8,599 nt of DNA from Oscillospiraceae bacterium. GTDB lineage: Bacteria > Bacillota > Clostridia > Oscillospirales > Ruminococcaceae. This document shows positions 1-6,154 of the stretch, one piece after another; the first letter of the stretch is position 1, and every line of letters starts with the position of its first letter. The position numbers were made by a program, and so were the translations under genes. The notes under the pieces were generated by a model that was given only the letters and a program-made list of their open reading frames with translations, searched no databases and was not told the DNA's origin. Location of the stretch: the NCBI GenBank assembly GCA_017451665.1, contig JAFTNX010000061.1, positions 1 to 8,599 of the forward strand. Direction: 5' to 3'.

Positions 1-303
1 CTTATGTTTTTGGGCGGAATTATTTCAACACTGGTATGTTTATCAGTACAGCAGAATGCCGACCCGATGTATGTTCAGAATACATACGGTAATTACATTA
101 TTCCTGTTGCATTTTTCATTGTGGCAATTATCTTTTTCGTTGCGCATTTCCTCACAAAGAAGAATATTTTCCAGATTGAATATGCCGGCGGAAAAATAGG
201 CTTTGACGTAAAATGGATAAGAGCTGATGTTGCTACTGATTTCCAGAAACAGATTCACCTTGTTAAGAAACTGAAAAAAGAAGCAGACAGAATTACCAAT
301 TGA
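1..303 (+). CDS. C-terminal part of an uncharacterised membrane protein (5' end outside window)
   Basis: I do not recognise this family. The frame is open from base 1, and the first ATG (base 4) has no visible ribosome site, so the gene very probably begins upstream of the window. The visible 99 residues contain a hydrophobic N-terminal stretch (about residues 2-16), a second strongly hydrophobic segment (about 31-50, a confident transmembrane helix), then a soluble tail with an I-x-Y-A-G-G-x-I-x-F-D motif (residues 57-67) and a basic, helical end rich in Lys. A short YAGG-type beta segment after a TM helix resembles small membrane proteins with a PH-like cytosolic tail, but that is only a resemblance. 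The stop codon (301-303) lies inside a heptamer repeat array, so the array sets the C-terminus. A terminator follows about 50 bases downstream. Confidence 0.6.
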   Translation, partial: LMFLGGIISTLVCLSVQQNADPMYVQNTYGNYIIPVAFFIVAIIFFVAHFLTKKNIFQIEYAGGKIGFDVKWIRADVATDFQKQIHLVKKLKKEADRITN

Positions 304-333
304 CAGTTGACAATTGACAATGGACAATTGAGA
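299..333 (+). repeat. Heptamer array 1 (ATTGACA-type, five units)
   Basis: Five consecutive 7-base units read attgaca, gttgaca, attgaca, atggaca and attgaga. The stop codon of the preceding gene is the TGA inside the first unit. The same three unit variants occur in another order in the array at 6319-6353. Short heptamer arrays like this are known as dispersed intergenic repeats in several bacterial groups; their function is not known to me. Confidence 0.85.
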
Positions 334-360
334 TGACGGCTACGCCGACGGATAAAAAAA
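333..360 (+). repeat. GC-rich hairpin joined to an A-tract (module copy 1)
   Basis: A short inverted repeat, CGGC-TAC-GCCG (337-347), is followed by GACGGAT and seven A residues that lead straight into the terminator stem. Read on the - strand, bases 6176-6148 give nearly the same string: a GGC-TTC-GCC hairpin, GACGGATT and an A-run before another terminator. The block is therefore a repeated module and not chance sequence. Confidence 0.65.
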
Positions 361-392
361 TAAGAGTAGGAGAAATCCTACTCTTAATTTTT
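354..392. terminator. Bidirectional intrinsic terminator
   Basis: A perfect 11-bp stem (361-371 with 376-386) is closed by a GAAA tetraloop. It has an A-run (354-360) on the left and ATTTTT (387-392) on the right, so it can end transcription in both directions. It serves the + strand membrane-protein gene. It can also stop read-through from the - strand export operon, whose permease ends about 245 bases away. Confidence 0.9.
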
Positions 393-427
393 GTCTTTAT
401 ACGCTTTTTGCCCACTCTCTTTGAGCC

Positions 428-461
428 GAGCGTCAGACTCACGCTTTGCGTGTGTCATGAG
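428..461. repeat. Hairpin repeat, copy 1
   Basis: The arms GACTCACGC and GCGTGTGTC pair around a TTT loop with one mismatch. Flanking GAGCGTCA and ATGAG are also shared with the copy at 525-557. It lies within composite element A. Confidence 0.7.
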
Positions 462-524
462 GCAGAGGAGGGTCCAGCGTCACGCTTAAATTCTTTAAAA
501 ACCATCTGTTTTATCATTTTAGGT

Positions 525-557
525 GAGCGTTAGACTCACGCTTGCGTGCGTCATGAG
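525..557. repeat. Hairpin repeat, copy 2
   Basis: This is a near-identical partner of the hairpin at 428-461, offset by 97 bases, with one base deleted in the loop and a few substitutions. The arms GACTCACGC and GCGTGCGTC pair around TT with one mismatch. The 57-bp core of the composite element begins two bases after it. Confidence 0.7.
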
Positions 558-558
558 C

Positions 559-615
559 CGATAACACCCGAGCACTCAAAATTCCGACACTCCTCAAATA
601 AAATGCGAGGGGAGG
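559..615. repeat. 57-bp conserved core, copy A
   Basis: This block starts cgataacacccgagcactca and ends with aaatgcgagg plus ggagg. It aligns without gaps to 6244-6300 with five differences. Both copies lie downstream of a - strand gene in the same orientation relative to that gene. Confidence 0.85.
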
Positions 616-619
616 AATC

Positions 620-637
620 ACCGGTGCCTCCGCCGGT
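620..637. repeat. Palindrome touching the permease stop codon
   Basis: Arms 620-626 (ACCGGTG) and 631-637 (CGCCGGT) can pair with one G-T wobble around a 4-base loop. The right arm includes the last base of the permease stop codon (637-639). In the - strand transcript no U-run follows the hairpin, so it is not a standard terminator; it may protect the 3' end or be the edge of the composite repeat. Confidence 0.5.
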
Positions 638-3576
638 TAGTCTTCGCCGAGTTTGAGGGCTTGTGAAATCTTAATCTTCTTGATAATTCTGTAAAGAACA
701 AAGAAACCACCAAGGAGCATAAGACCTACAACAGCGTAAATCTTTAAGTAATCGCTTCTGAGAGGTGCAACCACAAATGCAGGTACTCTCTCGATTGCGT
801 CGTAAAGCGTCTGGAACAACGGTACAAACAGGTCGCTTGCAATTCCACCGATTACGATTGCAACAACGATTGCAACACCTGAAACAAGGAGCTGTTCGTA
901 AATAATCATTGCAATGATTTCACGGTAGGTCATACCCATAGCTCTTAAAATACCAAACTGCAGGGTTCTTGACTTGATTGACAAAATCCAGTAAATCAAG
1001 AAACCGATAATGCACATTATCATAATGATGATAAATCCAAGAGTAAGCGCACCGTTCATACCCTGAAGCATAGGGTCGTTCTTTTCGGAAATTACATTCT
1101 GACTTGCAACAATGTACTTTTCGCCCTCAATGTCGGACTCTTCAATTGACTTGTAGAATTCCTCAATCGTAGCGCCTTCCTCAAGGTCAATCCATACGTC
1201 GTAAGGCTCAACAGCTGTGTTTACTCTCATGTAGTCAAAATTCATAACGGCAAAGCTTGTGTATTCACCCTTTGAATTTTTGTCGTATGGATTTATTGAA
1301 GGCCAGTAGTCGATAAATGCAACAACTGTTGCCTCAAAATAATCGTTCTTGCCCCACTTAATCTGTACTGTGTCCCCAAGCTTTACTCCGTAGTCCTCAA
1401 AACTGCTTGAAAGGAGTATTCCTGACGGGAATTTTGCAAGTGCATTTAAGTAGTTGTTTATGTGGGTTGGCAAAAGGTCATCTCTGAACCACGCAATTTC
1501 TGCAAATTCAGCAGGAATAACACCCATAACATTAACTTCTGTAACGGTGCTTGTAGTTCTGTTCTGAGCTTCCTGTTCCCAGCCCCAGTTATTGTTTCGG
1601 TCGTCTTCCTCGACCTTGTTTTCCTTAGCGATTGTGTCACCACGAATGATTGCGTCATCTCTTGTGAACACCTTTGTTACATCCTTAACTCCTGCAAGCT
1701 CTTCAAATCTTTCGATTGCAGGCTCGATGTAGTAAAGCTCGGAAGCATCTTCTTCCTCTTCCTCAGGCTCGGTAACTGTAACTCCACCCATAGAAGTAGG
1801 ACCTTGTGACTGTGCTTCGTCAATAGCAGAGCTGTACCACTTTTCGCTCATAACAACGTCAGCACCTGCCTGGTATCTTACTCTGTCCTCAGCATTGCTG
1901 TTTAAGGCTCTTGCTGTGTTTGCAAAGAAAATACCAAGTGAAACTGTAAGAATAAGGAAAGTCATAATAAACTTTTCTCTTCCTGTTGATGAACGTCCGA
2001 TGTTGTTAAGTGAAACGTAAGCTGCCGGACTCCAGAAACGTTTTCCGATAGCATAAATAATTCTTACAACAAGAGGATAAATTCTCATTACGAGAAGTCC
2101 TGCGCCTAAAATAAATGCAGTAGAAGCTACAAAAAGCATAGGATTTATTGTAGCTGTTGCCTTTGAAAGTCCCTCTTTGATAAGGTTTTCCTGAGTGATA
2201 TTATAGTAATAAAGCCAGGCGATTGAGCCTGCAAGAAGGATAATATCAAAGAAAGCCTTCTGCCAGAGAGGTTTTTTGTTTTTCTTAGCCTTTGACTGCT
2301 TGTGTGCAACGATTGTAACCTTTGTAGCAGGGAAAATCGGCACCATTGTTGTTACAAAGAAAACTGCAACTGCAACAAGTGCATAGCCAAACGCTGAAAG
2401 TGTCAGTCTTACAGGAAGTGCAGTTCTGTTTACAAATTCCAAAAATCCGTTTGATGCACCAAGCACCTGACAAAGCGCAAGTCCCACAAACGGGCCTATA
2501 ATTGCCGTAGCCACGCCAAGCACCAATGATTCCAGCGCATAAATCGCCATAATCTGCATTGAAGATGCGCCTCGGCTCTTGAACACTGCAATTTCGTTCT
2601 TCTCCTGTTCAACATTAAGCTGTGAAACCATAAAGAGATAGAATACAATCATCAGCATTACAGGAATCTGCAACAGCCAGAGAATAAGTTTAAGCTGGCT
2701 TGCTCTGTCCTCATAGTCCTTAAAGATAGTTTCAGCAGGAAGCTTGAAGGAAATTCCCTTTTTAGCAAAAAGCTGTTTCTGTGCCTCGATTTTTTCGTTT
2801 ATTTCCGAAAGATTTGTCATATCCATTTTAGGATAATTCATAACAATTCTCTCGCACATCTGTGAAATGGCAAATGACTTTGTTTTCATAGCCTCCTCTA
2901 CAAAAGTATCATAGTCCATAAAAACAGTGCTTACATAAGCAGAGTCAATACCTTCTGACCAATAAGAATCGTTATCGCTTTTCTGTTCAAACATACCAAC
3001 GATTTCGATTTTTACACTTGGCATTTTTCCAAAGATATTTTCAATCTCATAAACAGTACCAACTGTAACACCGATATTTTTCAGAGTCTTTTCAGTAGCA
3101 ATAACTTCAAAAACTCCGTCGTCACGCTGTCCTTTTTTGAACATTCTACCGTCAACGATTTTAACGTGGTCTTCAATTTCAGCCATACCACCAACAGAAA
3201 ATCTGTTTGTAGAACCAACCTGCTCGATAGATTTTACATAAAGTGATTTATCTATTGCGATTGATTTTATGTAGGAGTCGGGAATTCCCAAATCCTTATA
3301 GTTGTCAATTACAAGCTCGTGAAAGGTTTCTATTTCTTTAAGCTGTGCAGAAACCGTATCACCTTCCAGATGACTATCAACTGCCTCATACAGTCCCGGA
3401 TAGATATCATTTTCAATCTGGAATGCCTCCATATCCTTTACAAGCATACGCTGTAATGAGGCATTCATATAAATCGGAATTGTACTCATCATAGCAGACG
3501 CCATAACAAATCCGACTAAAAGACAGATAACCATCCATTTTGTATTACGCATCTTACGAAACAATAATGTAAACAT
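637..3576 (-). CDS. FtsX/MacB-type ABC transporter permease, duplicated core
   Basis: This 979-residue integral membrane protein has the layout of large Firmicute FtsX-like permeases, which move substrates out of the membrane by mechanical coupling to an ATPase. I place ten membrane helices near residues 14-34, 297-317, 343-371, 393-414, 441-458, 480-505, 535-554, 842-866, 887-914 and 942-963. Two large extracytoplasmic domains lie between helices 1-2 and 7-8. The cytoplasmic coupling motif occurs twice, as NEIAVFKSRGAS (327-338) and LQFGILRAMGMT (872-883), marking two FtsX units. The second outer domain carries an acidic run, EPEEEEED (603-610). The gene starts 37 bases after the adaptor gene and is evidently co-transcribed. 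Its AAGGA site is 15 bases from the ATG, longer than usual, but the next in-frame ATG (residue 9) has no better site. No ATPase gene is adjacent. The substrate is unknown: peptide, lipid or lipoprotein are all possible. Confidence 0.88.
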   Translation of the reverse strand: MFTLLFRKMRNTKWMVICLLVGFVMASAMMSTIPIYMNASLQRMLVKDMEAFQIENDIYPGLYEAVDSHLEGDTVSAQLKEIETFHELVIDNYKDLGIPDSYIKSIAIDKSLYVKSIEQVGSTNRFSVGGMAEIEDHVKIVDGRMFKKGQRDDGVFEVIATEKTLKNIGVTVGTVYEIENIFGKMPSVKIEIVGMFEQKSDNDSYWSEGIDSAYVSTVFMDYDTFVEEAMKTKSFAISQMCERIVMNYPKMDMTNLSEINEKIEAQKQLFAKKGISFKLPAETIFKDYEDRASQLKLILWLLQIPVMLMIVFYLFMVSQLNVEQEKNEIAVFKSRGASSMQIMAIYALESLVLGVATAIIGPFVGLALCQVLGASNGFLEFVNRTALPVRLTLSAFGYALVAVAVFFVTTMVPIFPATKVTIVAHKQSKAKKNKKPLWQKAFFDIILLAGSIAWLYYYNITQENLIKEGLSKATATINPMLFVASTAFILGAGLLVMRIYPLVVRIIYAIGKRFWSPAAYVSLNNIGRSSTGREKFIMTFLILTVSLGIFFANTARALNSNAEDRVRYQAGADVVMSEKWYSSAIDEAQSQGPTSMGGVTVTEPEEEEEDASELYYIEPAIERFEELAGVKDVTKVFTRDDAIIRGDTIAKENKVEEDDRNNNWGWEQEAQNRTTSTVTEVNVMGVIPAEFAEIAWFRDDLLPTHINNYLNALAKFPSGILLSSSFEDYGVKLGDTVQIKWGKNDYFEATVVAFIDYWPSINPYDKNSKGEYTSFAVMNFDYMRVNTAVEPYDVWIDLEEGATIEEFYKSIEESDIEGEKYIVASQNVISEKNDPMLQGMNGALTLGFIIIMIMCIIGFLIYWILSIKSRTLQFGILRAMGMTYREIIAMIIYEQLLVSGVAIVVAIVIGGIASDLFVPLFQTLYDAIERVPAFVVAPLRSDYLKIYAVVGLMLLGGFFVLYRIIKKIKISQALKLGED

Positions 3577-3613
3577 AATTTATATTGTCCGTCCTTTCGC
3601 TTAAAAATTCGGG

Positions 3614-4624
3614 TTATCTGATTACGATTTCGTCGCCTGCGTTTACACCTGAAATAATTTCAGACTGTGAACCTGTCTGAAGTCCTATTTCAACCTTTGA
3701 CGCAACCTTTTTTCCGTCCTTGAGAAGATAAACAACCTTTTCGCCGTTTACAGTTTTGATGATATTGTTTGCAACCACCACAACATCTTCCCTCTTGTCA
3801 AGAACAAGAATTGTATCAACAAGAACATTTACACAGTTTTCAGGTGGGTTATCCTTAAACTTGATGTAAATTCTGTTTTTCTCAAAATCAATATCGTATT
3901 CGCTTTCTTCATCTTCAGCAGGAATATTGTCAGGAGTCATAAATACAACAGCATCATAAAGCTCGCCATTCATTTTGATTGACATAGCAGCGTCCATCTT
4001 GAATTCCTTAATATCCTCAGGTGCAATAGCAACATAAACGCTGTCAGGGTCTATAAGAGTCATTACCGGAACACCATTCTGTGCCCAGTCCCCTGCCTTT
4101 ACGTTTACAGTTACAACAACACCGTCTTCAGGTGCAGTAATAACCATTGCATCCTTTTCTTCATAAAGGGTAGTAATTTCGTGCTCTAAAATTTCCTTAT
4201 CAACCAGCTGTCTGTCAATTTCAGCCTGAGAAGCTCCCTGCTCCTTCAAAACCTTGACATTGAGTTCAGCTCTTTTTATATAAAGTTCTTTTTCCTTAAT
4301 GAGATAATCAAGGTCTCCTGTGTCAAGGGTACAAAGAATATCGCCCTTTTTAACCTCTTCTCCCGCCTTGATATTAACTTCGCTGACAACTCCGTCACGG
4401 TCAAATGCAAGCTCATTCTGACTCTGTGAAACGATAGTAGCTGATGTAACTATCTGTCTTACAAGGTCTTTTTTCTTTGCAGTGATTGTAGTATAGTTTG
4501 TTTCCGAAGCCTTGACTGTCGGAGGGTCAATTATCTTCTCTTCGTCAGGAAGAAAATAACAACCACTTGCACTTATACTCATCATTGTAGCAACAACAAG
4601 TCCCAGCAATTTTCTTTTTTTCAT
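3614..4624 (-). CDS. Membrane-fusion (HlyD/MacA-like) efflux adaptor lipoprotein
   Basis: This 336-residue periplasmic-adaptor-type protein probably bridges or gates the permease encoded next to it. The N-terminus is a lipoprotein signal: MKKRK, a hydrophobic stretch, then ASGC with Cys22 as the likely lipidated residue (Ala at -3 is a weaker lipobox than Leu). The two halves of a lipoyl/barrel-sandwich domain lie near residues 76-101 (GVVSEVNIKAGEEVKKGD) and 161-190 (ITAPEDGVVVTVNVKAGDW), separated by a short helical hairpin (about 105-158). A beta-barrel follows (195-275), then a membrane-proximal domain ending in a GLQTGSQSEIISGVNAGDEIVI motif (314-335). I chose the ATG at 4624 because AAAGGAAA (4641-4634) lies 9 bases upstream and the signal peptide then begins correctly. 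An in-frame ATG at 4666 has no ribosome site and would bury the signal peptide. Confidence 0.87.
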   Translation of the reverse strand: MKKRKLLGLVVATMMSISASGCYFLPDEEKIIDPPTVKASETNYTTITAKKKDLVRQIVTSATIVSQSQNELAFDRDGVVSEVNIKAGEEVKKGDILCTLDTGDLDYLIKEKELYIKRAELNVKVLKEQGASQAEIDRQLVDKEILEHEITTLYEEKDAMVITAPEDGVVVTVNVKAGDWAQNGVPVMTLIDPDSVYVAIAPEDIKEFKMDAAMSIKMNGELYDAVVFMTPDNIPAEDEESEYDIDFEKNRIYIKFKDNPPENCVNVLVDTILVLDKREDVVVVANNIIKTVNGEKVVYLLKDGKKVASKVEIGLQTGSQSEIISGVNAGDEIVIR

Positions 4625-4692
4625 ATCAATCAGTTTCCTTTCACATGATATATATGCTATTTTCATTTATTTTAACAAAAATACTTATATAC

Positions 4693-4721
4693 ATTTTACC
4701 AAAAAAACTCACGAATGTCTA
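4693..4721 (-). promoter_or_regulatory. Promoter of the adaptor/permease operon
   Basis: On the - strand, TAGACA (4721-4716) and TAAAAT (4698-4693) are separated by exactly 17 bases. TGG sits directly before the -10 box, giving an extended -10. Transcription would start near 4686 and leave a leader of about 60 bases before the ATG at 4624. Confidence 0.7.
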
Positions 4722-4767
4722 CTGTTTTTTTGCAGTTTTACAATATTTTAAATATATCGGATTTCTC

Positions 4768-4775
4768 AAACGTTT
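4768..4775. promoter_or_regulatory. LacI-type operator core, site 1
   Basis: AAACGTTT within CTCAAACGTTTAAC. The central CG within a symmetric A/T frame is the signature of LacI/GalR-family operators. It lies about 85 bases upstream of the predicted adaptor start point and about 180 upstream of the phosphorylase start point. The weak outer symmetry makes it the least certain of the three sites. Confidence 0.45.
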
Positions 4776-4826
4776 AACCCTTGATATTTTGAAAAATGTA
4801 TGAAAATATTAAACACATTTTTATCG

Positions 4827-4840
4827 TGAAATCGCTTTCA
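4827..4840. promoter_or_regulatory. Catabolite-responsive element (cre)
   Basis: TGAAATCGCTTTCA matches every position of the CcpA consensus TGWAANCGNTNWCA. It lies about 90 bases upstream of the phosphorylase -35 box. The predicted binder is CcpA or a related LacI-family regulator, so expression of the phosphorylase is likely tied to carbon supply. Confidence 0.6.
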
Positions 4841-4870
4841 ATTGTAAAATAATTATTAAATGCATTTTTT

Positions 4871-4878
4871 AAACGTTT
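4871..4878. promoter_or_regulatory. LacI-type operator core, site 2
   Basis: AAACGTTT within TTTAAACGTTTTCT. Its centre is 21 bases, two helical turns, from the centre of site 3, so two dimers could bind on the same face of the DNA. Confidence 0.55.
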
Positions 4879-4889
4879 TCTTTAAAAAA

Positions 4890-4901
4890 GTAAACGTTTA
4901 C
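4890..4901. promoter_or_regulatory. LacI-type operator, site 3 (perfect 12-bp palindrome)
   Basis: GTAAACGTTTAC is fully symmetric and is the strongest of the three AAACGTTT sites. It lies 17 bases upstream of the phosphorylase -35 box. A bound regulator here could block polymerase by proximity or by looping, or could act as an activator. Confidence 0.65.
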
Positions 4902-4917
4902 CGACAAGTAGGGGGAC

Positions 4918-4946
4918 TTGAAAAATTTTTGCAATTGTGGTTTAAT
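4918..4946 (+). promoter_or_regulatory. Promoter of the GH130 phosphorylase gene
   Basis: TTGAAA (4918-4923), a 17-base spacer and TTTAAT (4941-4946), with TGG directly before the -10 box as an extended -10. The predicted start is near 4953, giving a leader of about 54 bases. A weak A/T hairpin (arms 4974-4979 and 4987-4992) ends at the ribosome site AAAGGTGG. Confidence 0.75.
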
Positions 4947-5006
4947 ATTCTTAAGCGATAAGCGAAAAGAAATTTTCATTTAAAATATGAAAGGTGGAAA
5001 ACTAAA

Positions 5007-6005
5007 ATGGCAGTAGAAATCATCAATGGTCAGTCAATTCCAAATATGCCTTGGCAGGACAGACCAGAAGGCTGTAAGGATATCGTTTGGAGATATTCAA
5101 ACAACCCTGTAATTCCAAGAAACCTCATTCCAACATCAAACTCAATCTTCAACTCAGCAGTAGTTACATTTGAAGGCAAGTTTGCTGGTGTATTCCGTTG
5201 TGACGACAAGCAGAGAAACATGGAACTTCACGCAGGTTTTTCTGACGACGGTATCAACTGGACACTCAACCCGGAAAGAATTCAGTTTGTTCAGGCTGAC
5301 CCTGCAACAGAAGAAGTAAACCAGTGGGGATACGGATATGACCCAAGAGTTTGCTGGATTGAAGACAGATATTATGTTACATGGTGTAACGCATACGGCT
5401 GGAAGCCAACAATCGGCGTAGGCTATACATACGATTTCAAGACATTCTATCAGCTTGAAAACGCATTCCTCCCATTCAACAGAAACGGCGTTCTCTTCCC
5501 AAGAAAGATTAACGGAAAGTACGTTATGTTCTCAAGACCTTCTGACTCAGGCCACACACCATTCGGTGATATGTACATTTCACAGTCACCTGACATGAAG
5601 TACTGGGGCGAACACAGACACGTTATGGGACCTCTCAGAAGCTGGGAATCAAAGAAGATTGGTGCTGGTCCAATTCCGATTGAAACTTCAGAAGGCTGGC
5701 TCTGTTTCTACCACGGTGTTCTTGAAAGCTGTAATGGTTTTGTATACTCATTCTCAGCTTGTATTCTTGACAAGGACGAACCATGGAAGGTTAAGTACAG
5801 ATGTGCTGAATACCTCATCAGCCCACAGGAAATCTATGAGTGCGTAGGCGACGTTCAGAACGTTACATTCCCATGTGCTACACTTTGTGATAAGGACACA
5901 GGAAGAATTGCTATTTACTACGGCTGTGCTGACACAGTTGTTGGTCTTGCATTCTGCCAGATTGACGAAGTTGTTGAATACGTTAAGTCACACTCATCAA
6001 TCTAA
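5007..6005 (+). CDS. GH130 subfamily 2 beta-1,4-mannooligosaccharide phosphorylase
   Basis: This cytosolic enzyme of 332 residues is predicted to cleave the non-reducing mannose of beta-1,4-mannooligosaccharides with phosphate, giving alpha-mannose 1-phosphate. Length and sequence fit GH130_2 (Ruminococcus albus RaMP2 and Thermotoga TM1225 types), not the longer (about 390-residue) GH130_1 mannosylglucose phosphorylases. Family blocks seen include RYSNNPVIPRN (29-39), FNSAVV (48-53), GYDPRV (110-115), PFNRNGVLFPRKING (156-170), SRPSDSGHTPFGD (176-188), KIGAGPIPIETSEGW (217-231) and YHGV (235-238). Asp112 in the DPR motif is the expected proton donor. AAAGGTGG lies 9 bases before the ATG. The gene has its own promoter, cre box and LacI-type operators, and ends in its own terminator. 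It is a single gene with no transporter or epimerase beside it. Within GH130_2, activity on mannosyl-N-acetylglucosamine (N-glycan core) cannot be excluded by sequence reading. Confidence 0.92.
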   Translation: MAVEIINGQSIPNMPWQDRPEGCKDIVWRYSNNPVIPRNLIPTSNSIFNSAVVTFEGKFAGVFRCDDKQRNMELHAGFSDDGINWTLNPERIQFVQADPATEEVNQWGYGYDPRVCWIEDRYYVTWCNAYGWKPTIGVGYTYDFKTFYQLENAFLPFNRNGVLFPRKINGKYVMFSRPSDSGHTPFGDMYISQSPDMKYWGEHRHVMGPLRSWESKKIGAGPIPIETSEGWLCFYHGVLESCNGFVYSFSACILDKDEPWKVKYRCAEYLISPQEIYECVGDVQNVTFPCATLCDKDTGRIAIYYGCADTVVGLAFCQIDEVVEYVKSHSSI

Positions 6006-6006
6006 G

Positions 6007-6021
6007 CAAACGTGACGTTTG
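6007..6021. repeat. Short palindrome just after the GH130 stop codon
   Basis: CAAACGT-G-ACGTTTG is a 7-base inverted repeat around one central base, starting two bases after the TAA stop at 6003-6005. As RNA it could fold only as a 5-bp stem with a 5-base loop. It has no U-run and is followed by heptamer repeats. Confidence 0.45.
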
Positions 6022-6028
6022 TCATACA

Positions 6029-6045
6029 ATTGACAATTGACAATT
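6029..6045 (+). repeat. Heptamer array 2 (ATTGACA, two full units)
   Basis: ATTGACA occurs twice, followed by ATT, directly after the palindrome downstream of the phosphorylase gene. It reads in the sense of the gene it follows, as do the other arrays in the window. Confidence 0.75.
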
Positions 6046-6070
6046 AAACTTGAATTAACAGTTTGAGATA

Positions 6071-6101
6071 AATCCTCTCCCTATGTGGGGGAGGATTTTT
6101 T
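6071..6101 (+). terminator. Intrinsic terminator of the GH130 gene
   Basis: An 11-bp stem (6071-6081 with 6087-6097, one U-G wobble) with a TATGT loop ends in a run of six T residues (6096-6101). It lies about 65 bases after the stop codon. Confidence 0.92.
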
Positions 6102-6112
6102 CCTTTGAAATC

Positions 6113-6154
6113 AAAAAACTCACTACCTTTTTAGATAGTGAGTTTAGTTTTTTT
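6113..6154. terminator. Bidirectional intrinsic terminator between GH130 and fucI
   Basis: A 10-bp stem (6116-6125 with 6136-6145) is flanked by an A-run on the left (6113-6118) and AGTTTTTTT on the right (6146-6154). On the + strand it backs up the previous terminator. On the - strand it is the likely terminator of the kinase/fucose isomerase operon, about 220 bases after the fucI stop. Confidence 0.85.

Larger units (their letters stand above)
403..636. repeat. Composite intergenic repeat element, copy A (long form)
   Basis: This spacer shares three blocks, in the same order, with bases 6204-6316: a left end (403-430 against 6204-6232, both gc-ttttgccc followed by agccgag), a 57-bp core (559-615 against 6244-6300, 52 of 57 identical by hand), and a right end with a CGGTG...CGGTTAG or CGTTAG string. 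Copy A is longer because it carries an extra stretch of roughly 100 bases bounded by two copies of a hairpin (428-461 and 525-557). Its right edge runs into the stop codon of the permease gene. I see no transposase, and the short open frame across it has no start signal, so I treat it as non-coding. Whether it is a mobile relic or a structured 3' RNA cannot be told from sequence alone. Confidence 0.65.

Noticed and set aside
299..333. Heptamer arrays as a possible CRISPR array
   Set aside because: The units are 7 bases with no spacers and there are no cas genes, so they are simple dispersed repeats.
333..533. 66-codon open frame on the + strand between the first gene and the permease
   Set aside because: It runs through the GC-rich hairpin, the terminator stem and the composite repeat. 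It has no ribosome site and no recognisable protein features.
403..636. Composite repeat as an insertion sequence
   Set aside because: No transposase frame, terminal inverted repeats or target duplications could be recognised by eye.
1462..1809. 115-codon antisense open frame inside the permease gene
   Set aside because: It is fully opposite a well-supported membrane-protein gene, lacks a ribosome site, and its translation looks like random Cys/Ser/Phe-rich shadow sequence.
4625..4666. Upstream ATG that would lengthen the adaptor by 14 residues
   Set aside because: There is no ribosome site before 4666, whereas 4624 has AAAGGAAA at a good distance and begins a proper lipoprotein signal.
4987..5016. 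Nine-codon mini open frame overlapping the start of the phosphorylase gene
   Set aside because: Its ATG has only A/T sequence upstream and no ribosome site, so I do not think it is a translated leader peptide.
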